Assembly: GCA_020740775.1 (NCBI GenBank)
Contig: JAHEWK010000005.1
Span: forward strand, 3,286,001-3,350,000
Direction of reading: 5' to 3'
Length of the DNA stretch: 64,000 nucleotides
DNA from: Ilyonectria destructans
Lineage: Eukaryota > Ascomycota > Sordariomycetes > Hypocreales > Nectriaceae
Shown: positions 12,215 through 23,826 of the stretch, piece after piece
Position numbering within the stretch: position 1 is the stretch's first letter
How the letters are laid out: each line of letters begins with the position of its first letter
Translations under genes and position numbers: made by a program
Notes under the pieces: model-generated
Seen by the model: only the letters and a program-made list of their open reading frames with translations
Told to the model about the DNA's origin: nothing
The model's database searches: none

Positions 12215-13565
12215 AGTGAGGGCTCGGTGGGGGCGAGCAGGTAACACAAGCGTCAGATGCTTGTGACAAGTGATAACAAGGCGATGTTGATTCCGATCAC
12301 AGGTTCACCCTCCTGTACCCAATTTGTGTTGTTTCTTTGGTTCATCTATCCCCAATATAAGGAGGTTCGAAGGGGAGGTTTGGGTCGACTTGATCGAAGG
12401 TAGGGGTTTTGGGGTCTTCAAGATGGCAGTTATTAGTTGCATCATCGCAAGCCTCGAGAGTAAATAGTAGATGGAAAGCCCAACTTCCTCTCTTCATGAA
12501 CCTCATGAAGGTGACCGATGATGCCAGGAAGCGACGAGACTAAAGTTGGGCGAGAGGGGATTTAGGACCGAGCGTTGTTTATTGGATGTAAGCAGGAGTA
12601 TGCTAGTACCAGTGCCTCTTGATACCGAGGTACCGCGGACGATTTGCATGATGACGTGCAATAAAGATATCTAGTAATAAGGGGGTCAGAGTAGCGCCCG
12701 TTCTCTGAGACTAGATACCATTTTCGGCAATAATGTTCTTCGCATGTGCTATTACATTGTAGAGAGGTCCGAGTGGCCAGTACTCCAAACTGTGCGGATG
12801 GAGTGTGCTTCCATCTACTTCACGTATCCACAACACTCCGCAACACCTGAAAGATGCAGTATCACATGCAGGCGAGGTTTGCAGCCTTGAGGAGTCTTCT
12901 ACGCTTCCCCGCCCTCTAACACACTGTCCATTGCCGATCTGCACCGCATCGCACTACTGCAACGCTCCCTCGCCACGCGCAAGACTAGAGTGCCGTTAGC
13001 GTGGGAAGCAGATCCCGGTGCCTGACGCCGTAGCAAGGATGTTTCTGACCTCAGCGGGGAGGAGGTTGAATGAGCTGTCTGGACTCTTTTCGGGTTCTTT
13101 CCGCTCTCGAAAAATATGTTGGAAGCGGGTTTGCCGCCTCACTGTCCGCTACAGTAAGCCCCGGAAGCAGTGTCATTGGTCCCACTCACTACCTACCACC
13201 GTCAGGTACGGGACAAATTTGGGCGAGCAGTTTTAAGGCAGGAATTGAGATTTATAGGGCGGCTTCTAAGACCTGATGGCTACAGTTGCCTAGGCTCCTT
13301 GATGGGTCATTCGAGTGGTGGTTTTGACAATTACTTCCATTGGTGTTTTCAACATCAATGTGCAGACTCTGATGTCCCGATAATCATGTCCCAAAGGATT
13401 TCACACTCCAAAACTTAAAAAAAAACCTCCTGTCAGTTCATAGTTACCGCATAGCGAGACCAAGTGCCACGATTAACATGGGATGGGGACAGAGGTAGAT
13501 AGATGTGAACAATATATCATCAATTACATAAAGTGGTCGCTCAACCTTCTTGATGCATGCATGTC
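12215..13565. other. Intergenic region, no supported gene
   Basis: Promoter side of the glycosyltransferase-like gene and the 3' flank of the acyltransferase gene. Overlapping short frames at 12711-13418 lack motifs. A short A run occurs near 13420. No RNA gene seen. Confidence 0.4.
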
Positions 13566-15056
13566 TTATTCTTTCGCACGCATAGTAGGTGAACTCCCCA
13601 GTGTCTTCTTGTATACCCAAGCTGCAAACTTGACACTAGGTGTGTCAATAGCCCTGGTCGTGATTTCTGCTAGGCAGCAAGTGACCGGAAGTAAAATGAT
13701 GTGCGGGACAAGAAAGGAAATTTCTAGACCAAAGGGCCCTGCCTTCGGTAGTGAGAATTTGTTAGACCATTGCGGGATGTGCTGCAGTTGCTCCTCCGTC
13801 TGCCATCCTGTGGCAAAATAAAGCCGGTCTCCCAAGGTCCAGAGAACTGGGCCGTGGATGATGTACAGACCAAAGGAAATCCGCCCAAAGAACTGACAGA
13901 ATCTTGTCTCGAAGAATTTCTTCAACCAGTGGATGTGGCGGACTGATGCGACCAGGAAGAATGATGCCCAGAATAGATAGAACCACTTGTAGTCAAAGAC
14001 AGCCTGTGGCTTAAGATAGGACAGGTAGTACCAACCACGGTTCTTTGCAAGTTGGTTGACATCGCGGTTCTCGGAAGGCACCCCGCCCAAGAATAAGCTG
14101 ATAAGGAGCAGATGGTAGTAGATGACATCTTTGCCCGGCTCAAGTCGTCGTAGGAAACGCGGCAGCTCGCCCCTCTTCGCAAGCAGGTCTAAATCGCAAA
14201 GTAGCATTCCGGCAACGAACATAGCGCAGTACCAGCCGTCAGCGATGTACATGAAGTAGTAGATGAGTCCAGTCTCGCACCAGAGGCGAGCTGTGCGGGA
14301 GCAGCGAGAGAAGGCCATGAGCGAGGTATAAATAACGATTGAGCCCCTAAGCTCAACTGGTATGGACCACAGATGGAAGTTGTAGCTGAGCCAAGGATTC
14401 CCGCCTTCCTTGAAGACGAAGCTGAAGTTTTTAAACTCAATGTAAAGTTCCCATAGCTCGCCCCCTAAGCTACTCTGTTGTGTCGTTCCGCGCACCCAGA
14501 TCCCAAATGTGTGCCACGCTGTTGCGTAAAGAAGGAGAGTGACAATGAGTGGGAGGTAGAGCCGAAACCAGCGCTTAAAAAGGGCTGCGGCGAGGACATC
14601 GCCTAACTTGACGTAGTTTCCGGCCTGGATTAAGGTTAAAGGCTGTATGGACAGCACATAACCCGAAATGATGAAGAAGGTCGACACGGCGTAGTGACCA
14701 CCGGAGAAGAAGTGCCTGATGCCATGGAAAGAGATCAAATAATAGTTGCCCTCGTACCCAAATCCATTCCCAAAGGCACTTTCCATGTCGTGAACCCATA
14801 GCTCATGGTGATGCCAATAGACCAGCAGGGCCGCGAAGCCTCGCAGCCCGTCTAGGTAGGCTGTCGGACGCAACTTCTTCGGCGGGTGTGGTGAACTGGA
14901 CCAAAAGGACCACTTGATCCACTTCATTATCTGCGTGTATCTTCGGACAGGCTTTGCTGGCTTCCAATCTTCCGAGACTGTCAATTCTGGACTGGGGCTT
15001 TGTTTGACATCTTCCCAACCTGTGCCGTCGAGAATGCCGGGTCGCGAAGACGGCAT
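13566..15056 (-). CDS. Membrane acyltransferase, acyltransferase_3 family
   Basis: Intron-free frame of 496 residues from the ATG at 15056. After a polar N-terminus (about 65 residues) comes the family signature AYLDGLRGFAALLVYWHHHE, whose H-H pair matches the catalytic His region. It is followed by FFSGGHYAVSTFFIISGYVLS, FKRWFRLYLPL, HLWSIPVELRGS and the C-terminal FFGRISFGLYIIHGPVLW. About ten hydrophobic segments fit an integral membrane protein. Members (PF01757) transfer acetyl or other acyl groups to sugars or lipids. It lies tail-side of the GT91-like gene on the same strand and head-to-head with the GT32 gene, fitting O-acylation of a glycan made by its neighbours. Family call is strong; substrate is inferred. 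Confidence 0.85.
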   Translation of the reverse strand: MPSSRPGILDGTGWEDVKQSPSPELTVSEDWKPAKPVRRYTQIMKWIKWSFWSSSPHPPKKLRPTAYLDGLRGFAALLVYWHHHELWVHDMESAFGNGFGYEGNYYLISFHGIRHFFSGGHYAVSTFFIISGYVLSIQPLTLIQAGNYVKLGDVLAAALFKRWFRLYLPLIVTLLLYATAWHTFGIWVRGTTQQSSLGGELWELYIEFKNFSFVFKEGGNPWLSYNFHLWSIPVELRGSIVIYTSLMAFSRCSRTARLWCETGLIYYFMYIADGWYCAMFVAGMLLCDLDLLAKRGELPRFLRRLEPGKDVIYYHLLLISLFLGGVPSENRDVNQLAKNRGWYYLSYLKPQAVFDYKWFYLFWASFFLVASVRHIHWLKKFFETRFCQFFGRISFGLYIIHGPVLWTLGDRLYFATGWQTEEQLQHIPQWSNKFSLPKAGPFGLEISFLVPHIILLPVTCCLAEITTRAIDTPSVKFAAWVYKKTLGSSPTMRAKE

Positions 15057-16227
15057 TTTGGCATTAACGAATATGGTTCAGGTATAATCGCGAGTCAAGC
15101 CTAATTAACAAGGAAGGTACATTGGTAAAAATGAATTTCCTTTCTTGAAAGTATAGGAGGAGTGATATTTTGTTCCGGATGTACTCCGATGGAACTGGGA
15201 GTGCGGGCCGGGGTGGAAACGTTAACCCCTCCTCTACTCGACTTTCACGAGCCAAAGAGGAAATATTTATTACATATGAAAGAGCTGATAAATTGAGGTA
15301 GACCTCGGCTTGAAGCTTCGGCATTATAGCCTACTGTCGTGGGGCATAGGCAAGAGGCTTGAGATGGAGGGTGAGTAATAAGGAAAGGGACCAAGCACCA
15401 CAGGACTCTTGACGGGCAGCGAATGTCAAACATCTAGAAGGTGGAGAGTTGACACATCGTGGCTCATCCGGGGCGGAGCATGGGTGCTGGGCTAAGCAGT
15501 TATAGGAATAGAGACTTCTTTCAGGTCAAGGAACAACCCTGCCACGTGCGTTGACTTGACGGGTTGCAACTTACAAATCATCTAACACGTCATTCCCCTT
15601 TCAATGTTTCCTTGGCCCATCAGTCCGAGGAAGCCGACTCCAGGGTGCATGTGCTCACATGCATAAGATGTTCGATTCCGAGGCTTGAAAAAGGTGGCTG
15701 GCGGAGTCGGCGTTGTGGATCTCGAGCTGAATCGCCTTGCGGACTGTTCGGAGAAGTCCCGCACTTCTACAACCCCCTGGCTAGCTTCGGACAAGGATGA
15801 AGGCGTTATTGGAATTAATTCGTAACCCGAAAAGCATGTACCAACGGCAGCAGGATTGCGCCCCAAGATTGCCGGTGCTCCCTGTCTCATGAGTGGGTCT
15901 TGCAGTTTGTCCTCCACCGCAGATACGGGGTAATATCCCGCACTGCACTTGTATTGTACCTGGTAGGAATCCCTGTTCAGCTTTAATAGCTCGGCAATTG
16001 TAACCCATGTGAAGATCCACTGTGATGTGATCGCTTGCCAAGGATGGGGTACTTGTTGCTCTTGCGACAGAATGAGTTGTGGGGAGAAGACTACTGCGGG
16101 GAGACCCAGGGGTGGCTGAAAGCCATCCCCGCGAGTTACTTGCTAATTACGTTCCAATCCCTTCTTGGATCAGCGTTTAACCCATGTTTGGATGGCGAAT
16201 CCCTCGGGATACCTGATGGCATTCACC
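15057..16227. other. Divergent promoter region between acyltransferase and GT32 genes
   Basis: About 1.17 kb between the two divergent start codons. Reverse-strand frames at 15582-16041 read as partly protein-like in two overlapping frames (for example AILGRNPAAVGTCFSGYELIP), but lack a common start, splice logic or a known motif. I treat the region as non-coding, with the possibility of a small unrecognised gene. Confidence 0.4.
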
Positions 16228-17505
16228 ATGTCCCCTCCAAATAATGCACGCAGCTCCTCTCACCACTGCAACTCTGTTAAAGACCTAATGTTCAGCAAGG
16301 ACAACGACAACGCTGACAGCATGGGCTTTTCGCTGGACTCGCCACCCTTGGCCGCCTCGACGGTCAAGTTCAGAAATAGGGTGCCGACGCAGGTGCAGAG
16401 GTACCTCCGGCTGTACTTGGGCTGTGTTTGCATCTTCCTGATCATACTTAACACCGACATATTCTACGCCATCCCCTTTAAGTGGGATATATTCTGGGAT
16501 GAGGAGGCATCACAGCAACCTCTTCCTCCAGGCAGCTCGTTCCCGCAAAAGATATGGCAAACGTGGAAGATTAACCCGCTGGACTTTGAAGAGCGTGACT
16601 CGGCCAATGCGCGGACGTGGCTGGAAAAGAACCCGGGAATGCGGTATGAGGTCCTCACTGATGCCAACGAGATGGCCTACGTCGAAGCGCACTTCGGCCC
16701 TGACGGCTTTAACCGCCCGGACATTGTACAATTCTACCGGACTATCAACTTGCCCATCATTAAGGCAGATATCCTCCGGTACATGATCATGTACGCTGAG
16801 GGAGGCGTATACGCTGATATCGACGTCGAAGCGCTCAAGCCTGTCCACCGCTTTATCCCAGAGCGCTATGACGACAAGGATATCGACATAATTATCGGAA
16901 TCGAAATTGATCAACCGGAATTCGGCAACCACCCCATCCTAGGCAAGAAATCACAGTCTTTCTGCCAGTGGACTTTTATTTCGCGCCCGCAGCAGCCCGT
17001 CATGTTACAGCTCATAAACAACATCATGTCATGGCTGAAGGGTGTCGCCAAGAAGCAGGGTGTGCCCCTGAGTGAGGTCCAACTAGACTTCGATCAGGTA
17101 ATCAGCGGTACAGGGCCTTCGGCTTTCACAATAGCGCTGCTAGAGGAGATGAACAAGAAGTCGAGCGGGCCCGAGGTCACCTGGGATATGTTCCACAACA
17201 TGGCCGAGTCAAAAATCGTCGGCCGTGTGCTAGTGCTGGATGTCGAGGCCTTCTGCGCGGGACAAGGTCACTCCGACTCGGGTAACCACAATGCCCGCGG
17301 TGCTCTGGTTAAGCATCACTATCACGCCTCAAATTGGCCCAGTCGGCACCCGCGCTACAGTCATCCGGCTTACGGACAGGTTGAGGCCTGCAACTGGGAC
17401 CCGGAGTGTGTCCGCCTGTGGGACGAGAACGTTGCGGAGTTTGAGAAGCTGTCCGAAGAAGAGAAAAAGCAAAAGATTGATGATCACAATGGGGAACAAG
17501 AGTAA
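16228..17505 (+). CDS. GT32 glycosyltransferase, Och1-like alpha-mannosyltransferase family
   Basis: Intron-free. I choose the ATG at 16228 (context CACCATG, about 425 residues); in-frame ATGs at 16192 and 16216 would extend it by up to 12 residues. The N-terminus is polar, then one membrane anchor (LYLGCVCIFLIILNTDIFYAI, about residues 55-75). The catalytic domain shows FPQKIWQTWK, NLPIIKADILRYMIMYAEGG and the DXD metal/nucleotide-sugar motif in YADIDVE (about residue 196). It continues with GPSAFT and ends GALVKHHYHASNW, as in Och1/Hoc1-type proteins. Such enzymes act in the Golgi, usually with GDP-mannose. The C-terminus adds a Lys/Glu-rich tail. Its position beside an acyltransferase and a GT91-like gene suggests a dedicated glycan rather than housekeeping N-glycan elongation. 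Confidence 0.87.
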   Translation: MSPPNNARSSSHHCNSVKDLMFSKDNDNADSMGFSLDSPPLAASTVKFRNRVPTQVQRYLRLYLGCVCIFLIILNTDIFYAIPFKWDIFWDEEASQQPLPPGSSFPQKIWQTWKINPLDFEERDSANARTWLEKNPGMRYEVLTDANEMAYVEAHFGPDGFNRPDIVQFYRTINLPIIKADILRYMIMYAEGGVYADIDVEALKPVHRFIPERYDDKDIDIIIGIEIDQPEFGNHPILGKKSQSFCQWTFISRPQQPVMLQLINNIMSWLKGVAKKQGVPLSEVQLDFDQVISGTGPSAFTIALLEEMNKKSSGPEVTWDMFHNMAESKIVGRVLVLDVEAFCAGQGHSDSGNHNARGALVKHHYHASNWPSRHPRYSHPAYGQVEACNWDPECVRLWDENVAEFEKLSEEEKKQKIDDHNGEQE

Positions 17506-17909
17506 GGCCTTTCTTGGACTACAACTAGACCTGAGAATTAGATGGCACGAAAATGAATTGACTCAGTGTTGTGAACTACCATATTGGACTACAATTCCCA
17601 ACCACAGTTCGTGTTGAAAGCATCTTCCATGTCGGGATCCAGAGATTTCAGTCTAGGATCTTCGGAATCTAGGTTCTCCGGCCAGGAGGTTAGGAAGCTA
17701 GTTCCAAGAGCTTCTGGCAGCACCTTCGACGCCCTCTGATAGCCACTGACAACATCGTGTGTTAAAGACTGACTATTATTCCTTCGATACAAATCAACAG
17801 CTCTTTTTCGCACTTTTTTTTCTTCCTTTGAAAATAATGAAGTAAATAATATTAAAACTCGTAGCATGTTGAAAGTAACTCTGATTTTGTGCCATACCTG
17901 TATTACTAA

Positions 17910-18831
17910 CTAAGTACTGCCGTTGAAACATTTACCCTCGCCGTAGGCACGGCCATCTGATGCTCCACGATTAAGAGTTGCCAGGCCTCTTTGGCACTGG
18001 TCTAATGTACAAGGGTTGGTAATACCGTTGCGGTCAAAGCATATTTCGCAAAGGTTATTGCCAACCCTGAAAAGACACAATCTCGATTGTTAAAGCAGTT
18101 CAGACAGCAGACTCTAGTACCTTCTGGTCCAACGGCGCCGGTTGAAATACCCAAGACGGCGTTGGGGTTAGAAAGTGAGCCAGCCACGCTGACTGATTCC
18201 GCGTTGTCGCATGGGCTAGAAGTGACGGTTGCACTTGCAGTGGCAGTGGTTGTAGAGATTGAGGTCTCAATTTCCGTGTCTGTCGTGGTCGAGGTGTTCG
18301 TTTCTGTCTCAACAACTGTGGTAAAGGTGTGGTCTGTCTGAGTGCTACTCAGCAGGTAGTCGTGTCAACTAGTGGCGGTCTCGATTACGGTAGTTGTAGC
18401 TTTGAGCGTGGTGTTGGGTTGGGTGACACTGAAACAAACCAAAATAATTCAATGCATGCCATTAATGCGATCCTTTCAAAGGTATGATGTTAACGCGCCT
18501 CCAGTCTTTGTGGTAGTCGTGCTGAACCTTTCAGTGACCCTTGGAGGCTGAACCGTTTGAGGCACCTTTGTGGTCGAGCGGATGGTGCGAGTTGACGTAA
18601 CGGTGCGCATGGGGGCCTCGCATGTTGTGAGCTGAACATGGTTCTTGGCTAAATAGTAAACGCATTGGAATCTTAAGTCTGCGGGTTGGAATCCAGTTGA
18701 GTCGCACCGATGAGATCCCGACACTCCCTAGCTTCACGATTGGAGATAAGTTTGCACTCGGGAGAAAGGCTCCGACACGTAGAGTAGGCTGAGGCCGCAG
18801 CCGTGAAAATGAGGAGTGCCTGGAACTTCAT
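17910..18831 (-). pseudogene. Decayed secreted Thr-rich, Cys-rich protein gene (PAN/apple-like C-terminus)
   Basis: ATG at 18831 starts a signal-peptide-like MKFQALLIFTAAASAYS with Cys-bearing residues after it (CRSLSPECKLISNREARECRDL). Protein-like sequence continues in shifted frames: FQCVYYLAKNHVQLTTCEAP, a Thr/Ser-rich linker (TSTRTIRSTTKVPQT and later ETETNTSTTTDTEIETS), a cysteine module RVCCLNCFNNRDC, then NLCEICFDRNGITNPC and KCFNGST before the stop at 17910. Joining these needs one frame change near 18710, passage of a TGA near 18370 and a further single-base shift near 18050. Simple GT-AG introns do not repair all of these. The CC-x2-C-x5-C pattern resembles PAN-like modules of fungal secreted proteins. 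It could instead be an intact gene with unusual introns or assembly errors. Confidence 0.5.
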
Positions 18832-19339
18832 TCTGCCAATAAATGTCCGGATGAAACCGGGATAGAACGAAGTCTTAGTTGACTGAGATTTCGGCGAGGG
18901 TATCCCTTTTTCTATTATCCTTATGAGGCGTCTAACTCGGATTTGTTTCAGCTTGATATTGTATTAGAGCTGAGCTGGATTAAAAGTAACAGTAAAAATA
19001 GAATTCAAAATCCCACAATAGGATCAACAATACAGACTATATACCCAGTCCATTCAAAGGTTAATAGTTTACTCAGACAGACTAAGGTTTCTAGTCTAAC
19101 TGGTTACTTTTTGTAATACCTCAATAAGCTGCAGTAACACCTATATCTTGAAAAAGCTAGATCTGCTGAGAAAAGCTAGATCTTGGAAAAGGCAAAATCA
19201 TAATGGATATAAAAGCTCTGCAAGCCCTCTTGCATTCCAGCTGTAATTAGGTTCACGATCAATAAACCAAGTCCCTCATCACACTTGCGCAAGTACGTAA
19301 CTGTACAGAATGTGAAACAGTAGTCAGAACAGTGATTTT

Positions 19340-19770
19340 AACAATGCACCTTATATCTATACAAGTAGTAAAGTACTATATTAAAAGTTATTATATAGAT
19401 ATTTTAGTTCGTTAGCTGAAATTTATATTAAACTATATATATATATAGTTCAATAGATTTAAAGTAAATATCTTCCAATAGAAAGATATCTTATAAAATA
19501 AGATATTAAATTAATTATAGGAAATTCTACTATTAAAACTTATATAAAGTCTATAGTAATCTGGTATTTTACTAAAGTTAAAAATAGAAATTAAATGGAG
19601 CTTAAAATATCAGTTAAAATAAACTTAGATAAATTTCTTAAAATAAAGATAGTAAATTTATTAATTTTAATAATAAGCCTTAAGATCTCTTAGTCTCTCT
19701 AACTTCTAGGAAAAATCTCAAAAATAAAGAATACACAAAGTTATCCTCCTCTATAACTGCTCCAACCTCC
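19340..19770. repeat. AT-rich, probably RIP-degraded block
   Basis: Sequence is overwhelmingly A and T with very frequent TpA, including a run of alternating TA near 19434-19446, and no open frame of note. It sits between the decayed secreted gene and the CorA-like gene. Such blocks in filamentous ascomycetes are usually old repeats mutated by repeat-induced point mutation. No terminal repeats or transposon protein remain that I can identify. Confidence 0.5.
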
Positions 19771-20082
19771 CCTTTTTATCCCCCCCGAGACCTCCCTGCT
19801 AGCAACCAGCTAGCGCGAGAGTCCCTAACTGCCTTTTATAACAGTTTGCTCATCAATTCTTTCCAGCCCCTCTGTCGTTACATAGTTATCACCTGCCGCC
19901 CTAGCTCTCCCTCGCTCCATCGCTGACAGTTGCTGAAAGTCAGATATACCCGCTGCTTCAGATATTTGAACTTGGTCCTGTATATAATCTGATATGAAGC
20001 TACCCGTGCTATCTTCCTCTGGGAAGATTCTCGTAGGGTTAAGACTCCGCGAATTAAACTCGGGATCCTGACAAATGAATTA

Positions 20083-23000
20083 TCAGTATTCATTGGCGAC
20101 AGAATGAGCTTGTTTCTGCAATTCACTCACATTCGACGGCTGAACAGCATTGCGCTGTCCCTGAGCTCGAAACTCGGGCTCCTCCAACACCACTATCGTA
20201 CCATCTGCCTTAGGAGACCGCTGTCTCCTATGCTGAATTTGGCGACCAAGCTGCTCCAGACGATCAGCAACCGGTACCCGTTCTCTCCGAGTCTTCCCAG
20301 ACACGTCCCTCCGGAACACATCCATTATGAAGCCATACATGGCGTCTTCTCTTGAAGTAATGGCTACGGTGACTGCCACCACTATAACCGTCACCGGCAA
20401 AGCGATGGCCCAAAACATGTTTTGCCGGGCTGTGGTGTCACGAATGTCCACAGTGTTCATACCGAAATAGCTTGTAATGAAGGATAGCGGCAGGAATATC
20501 ACGGTGACGGTAGTGAAGGCGAATATTAGCTTTCCGTGATCCTCCTCGTTAACCTCGACGCTCTGCTTGGTCAGGTCAGCGAGGGGGTGACACATGTCAA
20601 TCATTTCTCGATAGTCCTTTTCCTCAAGGTGGAGCATGGTTTCGGTCTGCTTCGTCATCCATCTCTGATATATATTCTCCTTCTTCCGGCGGCCATCAGA
20701 CCTGTAGAAGGTGTCGTCATCGCAGAGCATGCGATGTTTGTTGATTGCACGCCACTGCCATCTGTTTACTTGGGAGAGAGCATCCAGCTCTTCTTGTATC
20801 TGGACCAGATATCGGAGAAGCTTTTTGTTTGGACGGTGGTTAACTTGAAACCTCTAGTGTGTGTGAAACAGAGCTGGTCAGTTCTAGACTATATGAGTAA
20901 GAATGATAGACTTACGATTTTGTCAAAGGCAAGACTGTACAGCTGCGAAGCTCTCGCATTTTCAACGACACGCCTCTGGAACAGCTGCCGCGCGATGCAT
21001 CCCAAGACGATGTCCGGCCCGTACGCCTTAGACTCACGAGCCTTTGAGCCGCCGCCTTCTCTAATCATTCGACACAGCTGTTGCCGGGCATTCTTGATCT
21101 CTTCCAATGTTCTGCGCCCAAAAATTGTTACTGCTAGCAACACTTGTGCGACATCATCAAGAACTGGCAGGAGCGTCTTGGGAGTTTCGAATCGGACCTT
21201 GATGATGTTCGCCGCGTTCTCAAGGCACATGAAGAACCCGATGATTTGGACAAATGCCTCCAGCAGCTTCCGACGTAGCATGCACTTCTCATGCCTCGTG
21301 CCGTCTCTTGTGCACACCCCGTGCTTCATGTGAAGCAGGTCCTGATAGATCTGGTCGAGGGTGCCCGCTGTGGTAAAGAGCAAGATGTCGAGGCAGCGAA
21401 GCTTCTCCTCGTTCGCCCATCGAGCTTCATTAATCATCCATGGCAGGAATTGTGCGTCTTGCGTAACCTGGTTCGATTCAGAATTAAAATGCCTTCGCTT
21501 CAGGTGTCGATACAATCTTCCTGGGGTTTTATAGAGTAGCTGTTCCTTGCAGCTTTTGCAACCTGCAAGACTACGAGTGGGCAGCAGAGAATTGAGTTTC
21601 TCTCCTAATTCGACAGATGCGCCGCTGATGTGGGAATTGATATACCGTCTTGTGCCATCTTTGAGAATCATATCATGGCTTTCTCGATCAATCGCACGCC
21701 AGAGACAATCAGGTGCATCGGGGTCCATATCGAGCAGTGTCTCTTTGCAAGCGTCTTTTGCCACCTGGTATTTGTTAGGATATCCACCAGCCAAAGCACC
21801 TTAGACATACCGTCGCTACATGGTGTAATGAAGCCCAGCATGTGGCAAGTGTGGGGTCAGACTGTAGAGACTCGGCGACAAAACAATCCATGATACCAGA
21901 GCAAGATTCCACACAAAGCCTCAGGTAGCTCTGGATGCGAGTCTTCCTCTCTTGAATAATTTTAGACAGGATGACACCTGGTTGGTTGGCCGTTCCAGGC
22001 TGCGCGGCTGGAGCTGCAACTGCGCATTCCTCAACAACACTCAGAACATCGTGTTTTGTTTTTCGGGGCTCAGGAACATCTTTGAACTCTAACTTCAACT
22101 CTTTCCAGATTGACCTTCGAACATCCGTGAGATTGTGCATCGTGAATGCCTTCGCTAGGAGGTTCGCGAATTTAAGGTAGCGATGCGGCTCACGCCGTAT
22201 GCCAGCCGGACCTGTCGACGTAGGCCACTCGAAGAAGGGTGGAACAGTTGATCTCTCGAGGACCTCTCGGGTCTCCTCTGTGATTCTTGTAGTATTTTGA
22301 AATAAAATAGATTCAACCTTGATCGTGGATCTGGCTGCGTTCAATCCCGGAGCGACACGCCCTTCCTCAGTGGCTGCAGTTGCTTGGACGAGGAGAAGGG
22401 GTGCATTTGTCGTGAGAATAGCGTTTACTACTCGTATCCGATCTTCTCTTGGGATTTTGCCATACAGGTCAAAGTCGTTGCCCCAGCTGGTGGACTGGGT
22501 ACGGCGGAATCGCCGAAAGATGGCAGCCTCCAACTCCTAGCCCACAGTTAGTATAGATTCGAACACGAACAAGAATAAGGGTGCCTACCAGGAATGTCTG
22601 ATGACGAAAGTGTTCAAATACAAAAGACTGTCCGCTCTCGTCGGTAAAATAGACTAACATCTTCCCTGGTTCGCTGGGCTGGACTGGTTGAACACTCAGG
22701 AAACCTTCGTGCAAATCTTTCATAGACATCGTGCCATATGTAATGAGCACACCTAGAAAATCCAGAACAGTAAGCGATATGAACTACCCTTTCTTCGTGA
22801 GCTTGGTGAGTTGGGCAACTCGACCTTCTTTTGACTTACCACTCAGAGTCAATGCCCAAAGCTGAGGGACTCTGATGATGCCAGAAGCGCTAAGCTTTAG
22901 CCGCCGGATGACTTGCTCCTCTTCTCGATCCTCAGCGGCCTCGAATGGATAAAGTGTTTGTAGGAGACCTCTCGAGGGGAAGAAATTCGTTCCCCATCTG

Positions 23001-23826
23001 TCTTCATGACTTCCTACGTCTAGATAGGGAAATGACGCAAATATGGCAGAGATGGGAGAGTCTGATGCCATCGATGACCTTTCCTCAACGCCCAGCACAG
23101 TTCCCGGGTCAAGGAACTTACCATATGGGAACTTTCTGATCTTTTTCATTTCTACCTTCCGCAGCAGATGAGAAACCAGTTCTTTAGAAGCTGTCGCACC
23201 CTCGGGCAAATTCTCGTCGACGATAGACTGGATCCCCTTTAGTCTCGCAACGGTTAGCCTTAGAAGCCGAAACATACCTTGAACTCGTCAAAATTCATCA
23301 AAGATTGTTTCACATGCCTAAAAGCATCTTAGAGACGCGCAAACCAGGGACATATAGGCCCAGAAAGCTTCGGGAAGGATATTTACACCCAGCGAAAGAG
23401 GGCATGGTTCTGCCAAGGGGGCGCAGCCGGCCCGAGTTCACTCAGGATTCGAATTCGGTGGGGATCGAGCGTCTCACCAACAGCTGCAAGAACGGGAAGC
23501 GTCTCGATTTGTGGACTGGGGCGCGTCGGATCCAACGTAGCAGTGGCATTGGGGGTAGGTTCCGGAACTTCCGACAGTACTACCCTCGATGAGATCTTCC
23601 AGCCTGATTCATCTCGAGGACAGTAGATCTTGCGGGGTCCCTGCGGTGGACTCGGCCCGCTGGAATTATCGCTGTCGGGCTCGGAAGAACCATTAGTGTA
23701 GTCGATGGCGGAACTGCGAAGTGACCCGGCTTTGTCGTCATCCCTAGCAAGAACCTCACTGTCGGTGGAATTGTCTTCATCTCCACGTGTGAGCGTCACA
23801 CTGGCGTCATAGCTGTTAGAGTGCAT
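20083..23826 (-). CDS. Large CorA-like membrane protein with embedded C2H2-like finger
   Basis: About seven coding exons and roughly 1,100 residues; ATG at 23826, stop at 20083. Exon order by frame: 23826 to about 23370 (acidic, Ser/Pro-rich, disordered); a short piece (HVKQSLMNFDEFK); about 23235-22820; about 22750-22590; about 22533-21810; about 21780-20910; about 20855-20083. The last exon has a helical stretch (LRYLVQIQEELDALSQVNRW) then two membrane segments, the first ending YFGMNT, the GMN signature of CorA-type Mg2+ channels, the second FWAIALPVTVIVVAVTVAI, and a basic cytosolic tail. The middle exon carries CKSCKEQLLYKTPGRLYRHL followed by KRRH (C-x2-C-x12-H-x4-H), a C2H2-like finger. 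The long N-terminal part matches nothing I can name. Fungi have many CorA-like proteins of this build whose transport function is unproven. Confidence 0.75.

Noticed and set aside
15582..16041. Two overlapping reverse-strand frames in the acyltransferase/GT32 promoter
   Set aside because: They cannot be joined by a convincing intron and match nothing known.
20536..21333. 265-codon frame on the + strand opposite the CorA-like gene
   Set aside because: Antisense shadow of coding exons; it crosses their intron and has no homology signal.
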